Shown here piece by piece: positions 9,516-18,085 of a stretch of DNA of 64,000 bases. The notes beneath the pieces are model-generated. The model was not told the origin of the DNA. It did not search any database and saw only the letters and a program-made list of their open reading frames with translations. The position numbers were made by a program, and so were the translations under genes. Every line of letters starts with the position of its first letter. Position 1 is the stretch's first letter. The stretch is from Planctomicrobium piriforme (lineage in GTDB: Bacteria; Planctomycetota; Planctomycetia; Planctomycetales; Planctomycetaceae): NCBI RefSeq assembly GCF_900113665.1, contig NZ_FOQD01000001.1:1-64000 (forward strand). The letters run 5' to 3'.

Positions 9516-9631
9516 GAACATCTTCGATCTGCCCTGCAAAAACGGGGCGAAGTGCTTACGCTGTCACGATATCAACTCAAATTGTCTGCCGCTGGGCCGA
9601 CAACCCGCGCTCGCGGGATTCTCGATGGACA

Positions 9632-10603
9632 ATGCTTGTGGAAGAAGAACTCGACGAAGCCCCCTTGAACGATCTCGCCTGGGATCTCGTGCATCAGGTG
9701 CTGTCGCGGCTGGATGAGCTGCGGATCGATGCCGTTGCGGGGTTTGGGCCGGGCGTGTTGCTCGATTTTGGCGTGGATGCCCCCGGCAGCCTCGCCGCCG
9801 GGCTGGCGCTGGTCGAAATCTGCATGGCGGGACTCTGCGAAGTCTCTCTCACTGCGGGACAGCTTTGCGGACTCGGCTGGCCGATGCTGTGCGTGCAGAC
9901 CGACAATCCGGTCGAAGCCTGCCTGCTGAGCCAGTATGCCGGCTGGAAAATCAAAACCGACGAGTACTTTGCCATCGGCTCTGGCCCCATGCGGGCCGCC
10001 GCCGCGAAAGAGCCGCTGTTTGAACGGCTGCAATACAAAGAGATCTGCGACGGCGTTGTGGGGATTCTCGAAAGCTCGCAACTCCCCGGCCCGGACATTG
10101 TCGAGATGATTGCCGCCGATTGCGGCGTCAGTCCCGATCATGTCGCGCTGCTCGTGGCTCCCACCGCCAGTCTGGCGGGGACCATGCAGGTGGTCGCCAG
10201 AAGCGTCGAAACCGCGTTGCACAAGCTCTCGGAATTGGGCTTCGACATTACTCGGGTCGACTCCGCTCAGGGGAGCGCCCCCGTGCCGCCAGTCGCTGCG
10301 GATGACCTGACCGGCATTGGCCGCACCAACGACGCCATTCTGTATGGCGCCCGCGTGACGTTGTGGGTGACAGGCGACGATGAATCGATCCGCGAACTCG
10401 GACCGCGTCTTCCCTCCAGCGGCTCGTCCCAGCATGGGCGGCCGTTTCTGGAGATCTTTGAAGAGGCGGGACAAGACTTCTACAAGATCGATCCGCTGCT
10501 GTTCAGTCCGGCACAAGTCGTGTTTCACAATGTGGAATCGGGACGGGTCCATCACTTCGGTCAGGTGAATGAAGACATCCTGAAGCTCTCTTTTGGGTTG
10601 TAA
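9632..10603 (+). CDS. mch: Methenyltetrahydromethanopterin cyclohydrolase
   Basis: The 323-residue product matches the length and layout of Mch, which interconverts methenyl- and formyl-tetrahydromethanopterin in the cytoplasm. Recognisable segments include DFGVDAPGSLAAGLALVEICMA near the N-terminus, QTDNPVEACLLSQYAGWKI, the glycine-rich IGSGPMRAAA, and the later APTASLAGTMQVVARSVETA and TNDAILYG. H4MPT-linked C1 genes occur in methanogens, methylotrophic proteobacteria and many planctomycetes, where they are thought to serve formaldehyde oxidation or detoxification. No fae, fhc, mtd or mtrA-type partner lies in this window, so the pathway genes must be scattered. The ATG at 9632 gives a start consistent with the family. 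Confidence 0.88.
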   Translation: MLVEEELDEAPLNDLAWDLVHQVLSRLDELRIDAVAGFGPGVLLDFGVDAPGSLAAGLALVEICMAGLCEVSLTAGQLCGLGWPMLCVQTDNPVEACLLSQYAGWKIKTDEYFAIGSGPMRAAAAKEPLFERLQYKEICDGVVGILESSQLPGPDIVEMIAADCGVSPDHVALLVAPTASLAGTMQVVARSVETALHKLSELGFDITRVDSAQGSAPVPPVAADDLTGIGRTNDAILYGARVTLWVTGDDESIRELGPRLPSSGSSQHGRPFLEIFEEAGQDFYKIDPLLFSPAQVVFHNVESGRVHHFGQVNEDILKLSFGL

Positions 10604-10655
10604 GGGAGCAGCAGTCGGGTAGCATCATGGAGCAATCGCGCATGACACGGGTTGT

Positions 10656-10768
10656 GTGCCACTGCTCTGTGAGCAGTGCCGAACTTCGAACGGGACTGAA
10701 CTGCGGGAAGACTGCTGAAATCATTACAGCGCCCAACTGCATTCGCACGGCTCGCAGAGCCGTGGCAC
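10656..10768. repeat. Pair of inverted REP-like palindromes (GTGCCAC family)
   Basis: Copy A (10656-10678) has stem CACTGCTC/GAGCAGTG preceded by GTGC. Copy B (10746-10768) lies in the opposite orientation with stem CACGGCTC/GAGCCGTG followed by GCAC. The single stem difference is a compensated T-A to G-C change. The two copies bracket about 67 bp and fill the gap after mch, like a BIME. Confidence 0.8.
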
Positions 10769-10775
10769 CCGAAAT

Positions 10776-11750
10776 TTGAGTCGTGACAAAGCAGGGTTCA
10801 CAAGAGGAACGTTTGACGGGAGACCGCTGGTGGAGTCGGCTGCCGCTGAAACCAAAGAACCTGCTCGCTTGTCGCGAGTGTGGGCGGCGCTCTGGCTGGC
10901 GTTCGGACTGTGGCTGCTGTATCGGGCGATCTTCGTCGGGGCAGGGAGCGCCTACGTCACCGACCTTAACGGTCGACTGCTGGGGGCGACGCACAACGAT
11001 TATCTCGCCGGCGGGGCGGTGTTCAGTTGGTCGCGAACGATCGGGATCTGGATCTCGGCGTTTCTGACCCTCTGCGTTTTCTCGTTCTTGTATCGCGACA
11101 ACGCGTTCTACAAATTCTCGGAAGCGGTGTTCGTCGGGACTTCGGCCGCGTACATGATGGTGGTCGGCTTTTGGACCGTCGTCATTCCGAGTTTGCTGGC
11201 GAAGATCTGGCCGGCCTGGGTGCAGTCCTGGGCGATGCCCGGGATCTCGATCATTCGTGATGAGAACTGGTGGCTGTACCTGATGCCGCTGCTGCTGGGG
11301 GGCATGCTGCTCTGGCGACTTTCGCCGCGCGGGGCGTGGATCGCCCGTTGGCCGCTGGCCTTCATCATTGGTTCGACCGCCGGCATTCGTCTGATCGGAT
11401 TTCTCCAGGCCGACTTCCTTAGTCAGATTCACAACACCATCGAGCCGGTCATCGTGGTTGAGACCGCCCAGTCCGGCCTGCGGACGTTTGCTTGGGGCGA
11501 AAGCCTGCAGAACTTCTTGCTGGTTGTCTGCGTACTGGCGGCACTGTCGTACTTCTTCTTCTCGATCGAACACACCGGACTTTTTGGCCGGGTCTCACAG
11601 ATGGGAGTCTGGGTGTTGATGATCACCTTTGGGGCGGCGTTCGGTTACACGGTGATGGGTCGCATTGCATTGCTCGCCATCCGCTTCGAATTCCTGTTCG
11701 CCGACTGGCTCTGGCTCATCGACCCCTCCGGCAGCCGGCTAGGGACGTAG
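10776..11750 (+). CDS. Conserved integral membrane protein, function unknown
   Basis: About 324 residues, or 290 if the GTG at 10878 is the start. The first codon here is TTG, and the first 34 residues are hydrophilic and may not be translated. Around eight hydrophobic segments follow: near 36-52, 88-104, 115-140, 165-185, 200-215, 245-265, 278-295 and a short final one. Conserved-looking loop motifs are NDYLAGGAVFSW, YKFSEAVFVGTSAAY and FGYTVMGRIALL. I recognise no enzyme or transporter signature. The pattern of many Trp and Phe at helix ends is that of an inner-membrane protein. It follows mch on the same strand after a REP-like pair, so co-transcription is uncertain. Confidence 0.7.
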   Translation: MSRDKAGFTRGTFDGRPLVESAAAETKEPARLSRVWAALWLAFGLWLLYRAIFVGAGSAYVTDLNGRLLGATHNDYLAGGAVFSWSRTIGIWISAFLTLCVFSFLYRDNAFYKFSEAVFVGTSAAYMMVVGFWTVVIPSLLAKIWPAWVQSWAMPGISIIRDENWWLYLMPLLLGGMLLWRLSPRGAWIARWPLAFIIGSTAGIRLIGFLQADFLSQIHNTIEPVIVVETAQSGLRTFAWGESLQNFLLVVCVLAALSYFFFSIEHTGLFGRVSQMGVWVLMITFGAAFGYTVMGRIALLAIRFEFLFADWLWLIDPSGSRLGT

Positions 11751-11758
11751 CGCTCAAA

Positions 11759-11874
11759 AGAGGTCAGGGGCCAGAGATCAGGGGGCAGAGTCATTCAATG
11801 AACGACTACGTCCGCTGCTTATCAACTCAATAATTGCATTTCCCTGATCCCTCGCCCCTGTCCCCTGACCCCTT
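11759..11874. repeat. Inverted heptameric quasi-repeat (GGGGTCA type)
   Basis: The left arm (11759-11790) has units such as AGGTCAGGGGCCAGAG and ATCAGGGGGCAG. The right arm (11841-11874) reads in 7-nt steps CCCTGAT, CCCTCGC, CCCTGTC, CCCTGAC. The arms are largely complementary. The element occupies the gap between the membrane protein gene and moeA. Confidence 0.85.
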
Positions 11875-11884
11875 GTTAAACGTC

Positions 11885-13117
11885 ATGCTGCTGACACTCG
11901 AACAGGCTTGGGAGAAGATTGTCGCGCATGTTGGGCCGTCGACGCCTGTGCGTGTTCCGCTGGCCGAGTCGGGTGGGGCGATCCTGGCGGAGGACGTTTT
12001 TGCGACGATCGATTCGCCGCCGTTCGACAAGTCGATGATGGATGGCTATGCCCTCCGGACTGGCGACCTGCAAGCCGGTCTCTCGTCTTTCCGGGTGATT
12101 GAGGAAGTCGCCGCAGGGCAGGTGCCGCGGCAGGCCGTCACCACAGGCACGGCGATCCGGATCATGACGGGCGCGGCGATCCCGGATGGCGCCGACGCCG
12201 TGATCCAGCTTGAATGGACCACTTCGACAGGGTCTGAAGTCCGGATCGACAAAGGGACGAGCCGTGGAGGACTGAACATTCTTCCCCGGGGACAGTCGAT
12301 GCGTTCCGGCGAGAAACTCTTCGGGGCAGGGGAGTCGATTCGCGCCCAGACGATGGCAGTCTTGGCCGAAACCGGGCATGCGAGGCCGCTCGTGCGCCGC
12401 CGACCGGTGGTCGGCATCCTCGCCACCGGCGATGAACTGGTCGATGTCGATCAGACCCCCGGACCTGGGCAGATCCGGAATTCCAACGCCCTGATGCTCG
12501 CTGCCCAGGTGAGCGAAGCGGGGGCCGAACCCCGCCTGCTGGGAATCGCCCGTGATCAGCGGGACGATCTGAGGGCAAAAATCCTGACAGGGCTCGATTG
12601 CGACTTTTTGTGCCTGTCAGGCGGGGTTTCGGCGGGGAATCTCGACCTGGTTCCCTCGGAACTGGCCGCGGCAGGGGTCGAGGCTGTCTTCCATAAAGTG
12701 GCGATGAAGCCGGGAAAACCCTGCTGGTTTGGGGTCCGTCCTCCCAGGGCAGGGAAGGGGGCCGGTTACGTCTTCGGGTTGCCCGGAAACCCGGTCAGCA
12801 GTATGGTCTGCTTTGAGTTATTTGTGAGACTGGCCCTGCGACGCTGGACCGGCATCGACATCTCAAAGCCGCAACTTTCTGCGGCCAGACTCGTCGGAGC
12901 CTTCTCGCATCGCGGGGATCGGCAAACCTTGTTTCCCGCCCGGGTGTTTGCAGAACAGGGTGTTCTGCATGTGCAGCCCGTCGACTGGAAGGGCTCGGCC
13001 GACCTGCGGTCCACAGCCCAGGCGAACTGCAGCATCTCGATCCCAATCGGGGAAGTCGCCTGGAACGACGGAACACTGGTCGACATCCTCCCCTGGGGAC
13101 GAACACTCGGCATTTAG
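11885..13117 (+). CDS. moeA: Molybdopterin molybdotransferase MoeA
   Basis: The 410-residue protein inserts molybdate into adenylated molybdopterin to form molybdenum cofactor. Motifs in order are DSPPFDKSMMDGYALR (about residues 48-63), RIMTGAAIPDGADAV (about 97-111), ATGDELVDVDQTPGPGQIRN (about 180-199), LSGGVSAG (about 245) and GLPGNPVSSMVCFELF (about 298). Length is normal for the family. ATG 11885 matches the usual MxxxxEA start (MLLTLEQA); an upstream ATG at 11834 lies inside the heptameric repeat and would add unconserved residues. No moaA or mogA gene is visible nearby. lnt follows on the same strand after a repeat hairpin. Confidence 0.93.
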   Translation: MLLTLEQAWEKIVAHVGPSTPVRVPLAESGGAILAEDVFATIDSPPFDKSMMDGYALRTGDLQAGLSSFRVIEEVAAGQVPRQAVTTGTAIRIMTGAAIPDGADAVIQLEWTTSTGSEVRIDKGTSRGGLNILPRGQSMRSGEKLFGAGESIRAQTMAVLAETGHARPLVRRRPVVGILATGDELVDVDQTPGPGQIRNSNALMLAAQVSEAGAEPRLLGIARDQRDDLRAKILTGLDCDFLCLSGGVSAGNLDLVPSELAAAGVEAVFHKVAMKPGKPCWFGVRPPRAGKGAGYVFGLPGNPVSSMVCFELFVRLALRRWTGIDISKPQLSAARLVGAFSHRGDRQTLFPARVFAEQGVLHVQPVDWKGSADLRSTAQANCSISIPIGEVAWNDGTLVDILPWGRTLGI

Positions 13118-13121
13118 AAAT

Positions 13122-13240
13122 AAATCCGAAGCACGAAATTCGAAATCCGAAAATCCGTTTCGATCACAAAGCGTCAGCAGAATAGATTCTTTTTTTTGCT
13201 TTGATTTTGTTTCGAATTTCGTGCTTCGAATTTCGAATTT
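13122..13240. repeat. Inverted heptameric quasi-repeat (AATTCGA type)
   Basis: The left arm (13122-13158) reads in 7-nt steps AATCCGA, AGCACGA, AATTCGA, AATCCGA. The right arm (13209-13240) reads TTCGAAT, TTCGTGC, TTCGAAT, TTCGAAT, so the arms can pair. A second element of the same family lies at 45210-45330. Confidence 0.88.
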
Positions 13241-13292
13241 GTTTGCTTTGGCTTCGAACACGGATGTTTGCGGTGCAGAAAGCAGGCGGTTC

Positions 13293-15155
13293 ATGAACGC
13301 TTTGGTCACGGATGAACCAATGGCACAACCCGAAATCAATTCCACCGCAAGCCCGTCTGGCGGCGAGCAGCAGCAACGGGTGGCCGAAATTATTCTGCGC
13401 GGGCGACGCAGTCGTCCGGGCGCGATTTCGACGTTGGCGCTGCTCCTGACCACGGCGATTCTCACATGGTGTTCTTTCCCGCCGCTCGACATGGGCCCGC
13501 TGGCCTGGCTCTGTCTGGTTCCCCTGTTGCAGCTCGCGCGACCGCAGCAGCCGACGCGGTGGATGTATCGCCTCACCTATCTGATCGGAATGGTGTTCTG
13601 GCTGTGTACGCTGCAGTGGATGCGACTGGGCGACTCGACCATGTATTTCGCGCTCGCAGCGCTATCGGCGTATCTCGGCTTCTATTGGGTCGCTTTTTTG
13701 TGGCTCACTCGTACCGCCGTTCACAAGTTGTCGGTTCCGCTTGTCTGTGCCGCACCTGTCCTTTGGGTCGGACTCGAATATCTGCGAGCCCATCTCTTCA
13801 CTGGCTTTTCCTGGTATTACCTGGGACATACTCAATATCGCTGGATTGAGCTGATCCAGATCAGCGATCTCGGCGGAGCTTACACCGTCAGCTTTGTGGT
13901 GGTCCTGGCGAACGCCAGTCTGGCCCTGCTGATTCCTGAGCGCTGGCTGGCGAAGTGGCAGCTTTGCTGGCAGGCCGAACGCTCTCAATTACTTGTCCCT
14001 AAGCCGCGCGTTCGCTGGATTGGCGTCGGCGCGGCTGTCGCGCTGCTGGTCGTCAGTTGCAGTTATGGAATGCTGCGTCGAGGACATGCTCCCTTTCCCC
14101 GTGGCCCGCGCGTGGCGCTGATTCAGGGGAATTTTGTCGCGACCGTCCGCAACGATACGCACGAGCCGCGCGACATCTTCCTGATGCACCGCCATCTGAC
14201 CGGGATGACAGTGGGAGAAAGCCCTGACATCGTCGTCTGGCCGGAAGGGATGTTTCCGTATGGCATGTACACCGCCGAGTCCGGCGTCACCGATGCCCAG
14301 CTCAGCAGCGTCGTCCCGGAAATCCCGCTGGAAATCTGGCGGAAAGGGGAGTCGCAGGCGGCACTGACCGACCTCGCCGACATGACGAACGCCGCGCTGA
14401 TCATCGGCGCCAGCGTCTTTGCCGCCCGACCGCTCGATTACTCCATCTATAACTCGGCCGTCTTCGTCCAGCCGGGCGTCGGGGTGGTGAACCGGTACGA
14501 TAAAATTCATCGCGTTCCGTTTGGCGAATACATTCCGCTCCGCGACTCGTTGCCGTTCCTGCAGTCGCTGACTCCCTTCCGCGGCAAGTTCGGCATCGAC
14601 AGGGGAGAGCAGGCGCATGTCTTCCGCTACAAAGACTGGCAGTTGATCCCGCTGATTTGTTTTGAAGACACGGTGCCGCATCTCGTCAGGCGCATCGCCC
14701 ATTCGGCGCAAGTGAACGGCAACGATCAATCGCAATGCCTGGTGAATCTCACCAACGACGGCTGGTTTCACGGTTCAAGTGAACTGGAACAACATCTAAT
14801 CACGTCACTGTTTCGCGCTGTGGAAACTCGCACGCCCCTGGTGCGGGCGGTCAACACCGGCATCTCGGCGGTCATCGATGGCGACGGCGTGATTCGCGAG
14901 CCGGACGAGTTTCTCGACGGCACTTCACCGTCGGAGGGCGTTCCCAAACGCAAATCGATTCGCGATCCGAGGACAGGGCGGTTCCACAAGCAGCTTAATT
15001 GCGCCCTCGTGGCGGATGTGCCGCTCGATCCCAGGACCAGTCTGTACGTCGCGGTCGGGGACTGGTTCGCGGCGGCCTGCCTGGCTGGCTGTCTGGCGGT
15101 ATTACTGTCTGGCCTGTTCGTGAAACGGCCCACTCTTCCAGTGGAAGCGGTCTGA
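13293..15155 (+). CDS. lnt: Apolipoprotein N-acyltransferase
   Basis: About 620 residues. Lnt transfers the third acyl chain to the N-terminal cysteine of lipoproteins at the periplasmic face of the inner membrane. The N-terminal half has six or seven membrane helices (residues about 45-260), with GFSWYYLGHTQY as a family-like segment. The nitrilase-like C-terminal domain keeps the catalytic triad: Glu in VWPEGMFPYGMY (near 317), Lys in YDKIHRVPFGEY (near 404) and Cys in PLICFEDTVPHL (near 456). FGEYIPLRDSLPFL and LTNDGWF are further hallmarks. The ATG at 13293 is chosen because the frame upstream of it is the repeat hairpin; an ATG at 13320 is possible. The frame ends with a final hydrophobic segment that closes the family layout. 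Confidence 0.94.
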   Translation: MNALVTDEPMAQPEINSTASPSGGEQQQRVAEIILRGRRSRPGAISTLALLLTTAILTWCSFPPLDMGPLAWLCLVPLLQLARPQQPTRWMYRLTYLIGMVFWLCTLQWMRLGDSTMYFALAALSAYLGFYWVAFLWLTRTAVHKLSVPLVCAAPVLWVGLEYLRAHLFTGFSWYYLGHTQYRWIELIQISDLGGAYTVSFVVVLANASLALLIPERWLAKWQLCWQAERSQLLVPKPRVRWIGVGAAVALLVVSCSYGMLRRGHAPFPRGPRVALIQGNFVATVRNDTHEPRDIFLMHRHLTGMTVGESPDIVVWPEGMFPYGMYTAESGVTDAQLSSVVPEIPLEIWRKGESQAALTDLADMTNAALIIGASVFAARPLDYSIYNSAVFVQPGVGVVNRYDKIHRVPFGEYIPLRDSLPFLQSLTPFRGKFGIDRGEQAHVFRYKDWQLIPLICFEDTVPHLVRRIAHSAQVNGNDQSQCLVNLTNDGWFHGSSELEQHLITSLFRAVETRTPLVRAVNTGISAVIDGDGVIREPDEFLDGTSPSEGVPKRKSIRDPRTGRFHKQLNCALVADVPLDPRTSLYVAVGDWFAAACLAGCLAVLLSGLFVKRPTLPVEAV

Positions 15156-15388
15156 TGCAGGCGTGGCTGGCTCAGGTGAGCCGCACCGACGACATGATCT
15201 TTCGGGGTCTGCTGATCCCGATGGGTCTGTTCATCGCCGCGATCGGCTGGCGCGCGATTCAAAATCGCCAACTCAACTTTCGCCGCCGCGGCGAACCGCT
15301 GAGGGGCCAGGCCGCAGTCATCGCCGGTGTGGTGGTCGTGGTCATTGGTCTCGGCAGTTCAATCGCCGCGCTGATCAGCTTCCTGTGA
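15155..15388 (+). CDS. Small membrane protein translationally coupled to lnt
   Basis: A 77-residue frame whose ATG overlaps the lnt stop by one base (TGATG), a common arrangement for coupled translation. It has two hydrophobic segments, at about residues 15-30 (FRGLLIPMGLFIAAIGW) and 52-76 (VIAGVVVVVIGLGSSIAALI), separated by a basic loop QNRQLNFRRRGEP. That predicts a two-helix inner-membrane protein. No family is recognised. A role linked to Lnt is only suggested by the overlap. Confidence 0.7.
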   Translation: MQAWLAQVSRTDDMIFRGLLIPMGLFIAAIGWRAIQNRQLNFRRRGEPLRGQAAVIAGVVVVVIGLGSSIAALISFL

Positions 15389-15410
15389 GGTCTCAGGAAC
15401 CGGACGCAAA

Positions 15411-15462
15411 CGCGTGCCAACTGCTAGACGCCCATCAGCCGCTGGGCATTAGCCCACGGTTC
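15411..15462 (-). repeat. Dispersed CCGTGGGCTAA repeat, copy 2
   Basis: Read on the minus strand, this copy matches 8542-8595 over about 52 bases with few changes: shared GAACCGTGGGCTAA, then CCCAGCGGCTGAT, GGCGTCT and GGCACGCG. It lies just downstream of the lnt-linked gene. Confidence 0.8.
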
Positions 15463-15613
15463 ATTTCATTGCTGCTTTCACCTGCACCAGGGGACGCCAT
15501 CCTCAAAGCCGATCCCGGCACAGGCGACAGAGACCTTCTGGAAAGGTAATGTGGTTCTCAAGCAATTGGTGTTCAAGATTGACCACCAATTTCGAGAGAC
15601 GCAGCAGAAAGAG

Positions 15614-15739
15614 AAACCACGAATCAGACGAATAGCACGAATGAGATTTTGGAAGTCTCGTCAGCCGCTGACATCTGCCCTCAGTTCAACGCGGCGAAAG
15701 ACAATGATTGATTCGTGAAATTGGTGCGATTCGTGGTTT
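15614..15739. repeat. Inverted 10-nt quasi-repeat element (ACGAAT type)
   Basis: The left arm reads ACCACGAATC, AGACGAATAG, CACGAATGAG. The right arm (15706-15739) reads GATTCGTG, GTGCGATTCGTGGTTT, complementary in outline. It lies in the 400-bp gap before the sulfatase, which also holds the dispersed repeat copy 2 and no gene that I can support. Confidence 0.82.
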
Positions 15740-15790
15740 TACTCCCCGGCGTCTCGCTACCGTGTTTCCCTCGACGCGCTGGAGGTTGTG

Positions 15791-17398
15791 ATGCCGCTTG
15801 GAAATGCTCGCTTGTTGATCGCATCGCTGGCTGGGTGGCTTTGCCTGGCAGGCATCTCATTCGCCGCGGATGCAGCCCGGCCGAACATTCTCTTTCTGTT
15901 TTCAGACGACCTCGCCTGGCAGGCCATCAGCGCGTATGGGGAATCGCGGCATCTGCTCGAGACTCCGCAGATGGATCGCATTGCCCGCGAAGGGATGCGG
16001 TTCGATCGCTGCCTGGTGACCAATTCGATCTGCGGTCCCAGCCGAGCGGCATTGCTCACCGGCAAGTACTCGCATCTCAACGGGTTCTATAACAACACAA
16101 ACTCCCGTTTCGACGGCGCTCAGCAGACGTTTCCCAAGCTGTTGCAGAAGGCTGGCTACACGACCGCCATGATCGGCAAATGGCATCTGGAATCGGACCC
16201 GACCGGTTTCGATCACTGGCACATCCTGCCAGGGCAGGGGGTATACTACAACCCGCCGATGATCACCGCGAAGGGCCGTGACCAGCAGAACGGCTATGTC
16301 ACCGACATCATCACCGACCTGTCTGTCGACTGGCTCAAGAACCGTGATCAGAGTAGGCCCTTCCTACTGATGTGCCAGCACAAGGCGCCGCATCGTGAAT
16401 GGTCGCCGGCGCTGCGGCATCTCGGCTGGGACAACGACCGCCAGTATCCCGAACCGCCAACCTTGTTCGACGCTTTCTCCGGCCGCTCTCAGGCGGTGCA
16501 GGAACACGACATGGGGATCGATCGCACCTTTACCGATCTCGACGCCAAGCTGGTTCCCATCCGCACGATGAACGACGAACAGCGCGCGACATGGGACAAG
16601 TACTATGGCCCGCGCAATGCCGCTTTTCAGAAAGCCGAACTCACCGGACAGGATCTCGTTCGCTGGCGCTACAACAGATACATGCACGACTATCTCGGCT
16701 GCGTGAAGGCGGTCGATGAAAGCGTCGGCCGGCTGCTCGATTATCTCGATCAGGCAGGTCTCGCCGAGAACACGCTGGTCGTCTGCTCATCCGACCAGGG
16801 CTTTTTTCTGGGCGAGCACGGCTGGTTCGACAAACGCTGGATCTTCGAAGAATCGCTCCGCACTCCGCTGCTGGTCCGCTGGCCGAAGGTGACTAAACCG
16901 GGCAGCGTCAACAACAACATCGTCTCGCTGATCGATCTGGCCGAAACGTTTCTCGATGTCGCACATGTTCCCGTCCCTGATGACATGCAGGGGCATAGCC
17001 TCGTTCCACTGCTCAAGGGCGAAACTCCCGCCGACTGGCGCAAGAGCTTTTATTACCGCTACTACGAATACCCGGTCCCGCATCACGTTCGTCCGCACTA
17101 CGGCGTGGTGACCGACCGTTACAAACTGGTCCATTACGACATCCCCGGTCGCGACGACTGGGAACTGCTGGACCGTCAGGCCGACCCGCTGGAGACGCAG
17201 AACTTCTACAACGACCCGGCCTATCGCGAAACGGTGAAGGAACTCAAAGAGGAACTCGCCCGGCTCCGCGAAGAACTGAAAGACACCGCCGACCCGCCAC
17301 GCGCCGCCTATGGGAACAAATCCTTCGAAAATGAAGCCGAGCCGCCAGAGCAGGGGGGCGAACCGAACAAGCCGCGAAAGAATCCGAAAGGAATTTGA
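15791..17398 (+). CDS. Secreted type I sulfatase
   Basis: The 535-residue product has a classic signal peptide ending SFAADAARPN. NILFLFSDDLAWQA provides metal-binding Asp residues. The sulfatase signature CGPSR near residue 80 contains the Cys that an FGE-type enzyme converts to formylglycine, followed by AALLTGKYSHLNG. IGKWHLE, SSDQGFFLGEHGWFDKRWI and the final ELLDRQADPLE segment complete the family. It probably desulfates a polysaccharide or glycan outside the cytoplasm; many planctomycetes encode dozens of such enzymes for algal sulfated glycans. The ATG at 15791 sits five bases after GGAGG; a GTG directly before it would add one residue. The C-terminus is a charged helix and a Pro-rich, Lys-rich tail. 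Confidence 0.93.
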   Translation: MPLGNARLLIASLAGWLCLAGISFAADAARPNILFLFSDDLAWQAISAYGESRHLLETPQMDRIAREGMRFDRCLVTNSICGPSRAALLTGKYSHLNGFYNNTNSRFDGAQQTFPKLLQKAGYTTAMIGKWHLESDPTGFDHWHILPGQGVYYNPPMITAKGRDQQNGYVTDIITDLSVDWLKNRDQSRPFLLMCQHKAPHREWSPALRHLGWDNDRQYPEPPTLFDAFSGRSQAVQEHDMGIDRTFTDLDAKLVPIRTMNDEQRATWDKYYGPRNAAFQKAELTGQDLVRWRYNRYMHDYLGCVKAVDESVGRLLDYLDQAGLAENTLVVCSSDQGFFLGEHGWFDKRWIFEESLRTPLLVRWPKVTKPGSVNNNIVSLIDLAETFLDVAHVPVPDDMQGHSLVPLLKGETPADWRKSFYYRYYEYPVPHHVRPHYGVVTDRYKLVHYDIPGRDDWELLDRQADPLETQNFYNDPAYRETVKELKEELARLREELKDTADPPRAAYGNKSFENEAEPPEQGGEPNKPRKNPKGI

Positions 17399-17407
17399 GA
17401 GCCTCGA

Positions 17408-17440
17408 GTGTGCCGCTGGCAGCTTGCCGCCAGTGCCGAA
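17408..17440 (+). repeat. REP-like palindrome (GTGCCAC family), degenerate copy
   Basis: GTGTGCC is followed by an imperfect stem CTGGC/GCCAG and then CAGTGCCGAA. The outer sequences match copy A at 10654-10684, which also reads GTGTGCC and GTGCCGAA. It lies just after the sulfatase gene. Confidence 0.65.
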
Positions 17441-17513
17441 GGTTGGGGTGGACTTGAGGTGTTTTGTGCGGCTTTCAAGAACCGACGTAGGTCACCACGC
17501 CACTTCGGTCAGC

Positions 17514-17939
17514 CTATTCCACTCCTGCACGCACGGCGAGAAGGTCATTGACATGCCTCCGAACATCTTCGTCGGCGGTATTAGTCGCGATGTATTCCAA
17601 GTGTCGTGTGATTGTCGCGTCAGTATGGTCCGTAAGCCATAAATCAATCGTATTGTAGACATCGTGTGCATCGACTTGGTCTCCTGCCACCGGCCATAAA
17701 TGTGCCATGAAAATGCAGGCTGATGTGGCCGAATGCTCGGCTAGGTTTTCAAAAAAGTCCTGAATGTTCGACAAGGCTGTGTAAGCATCGTCACAGTCTG
17801 TGGTTTGTTTCAGAATCAGTGCTTGCACGAAATTCTGTGCTGTGTCAAAAGTGGCTGCAATGTTGTCAAAAATCTGAATGCGATGTTGATTGACATCATT
17901 CTTCATTGCTATCGCGACAGCTTCTTCAATCTCGTTCAT
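17514..17939 (-). CDS. Hypothetical acidic alpha-helical protein
   Basis: A 141-residue frame whose composition looks like real protein: rich in Ala, Asp, Thr and His, with only one short hydrophobic stretch (SACIFMAHLW). Predicted mostly helical. No family is recognised. The base composition is visibly richer in A and T than that of the neighbours, which may mean transfer. It sits alone between the convergent end of the sulfatase gene and the DUF1501 gene and is flanked on each side by a REP-like palindrome (17408-17440 and 18086-18112) in opposite orientation. The possible start ATG at 17939 has no clear Shine-Dalgarno sequence. Confidence 0.55.
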   Translation of the reverse strand: MNEIEEAVAIAMKNDVNQHRIQIFDNIAATFDTAQNFVQALILKQTTDCDDAYTALSNIQDFFENLAEHSATSACIFMAHLWPVAGDQVDAHDVYNTIDLWLTDHTDATITRHLEYIATNTADEDVRRHVNDLLAVRAGVE

Positions 17940-18085
17940 TTTTCAATGCCCTTCTTGCAGTGGCTGCTCGATGCTGTCCAGTGCCGTGCGTCGGCACAAG
18001 TTCGATTGAGAATCCGGCCTTTTTCTTCCAACTCGGGAGCATACCGGAAATGCCGAGCCGATTTGGTCAGCCGGTTCACAATTCG

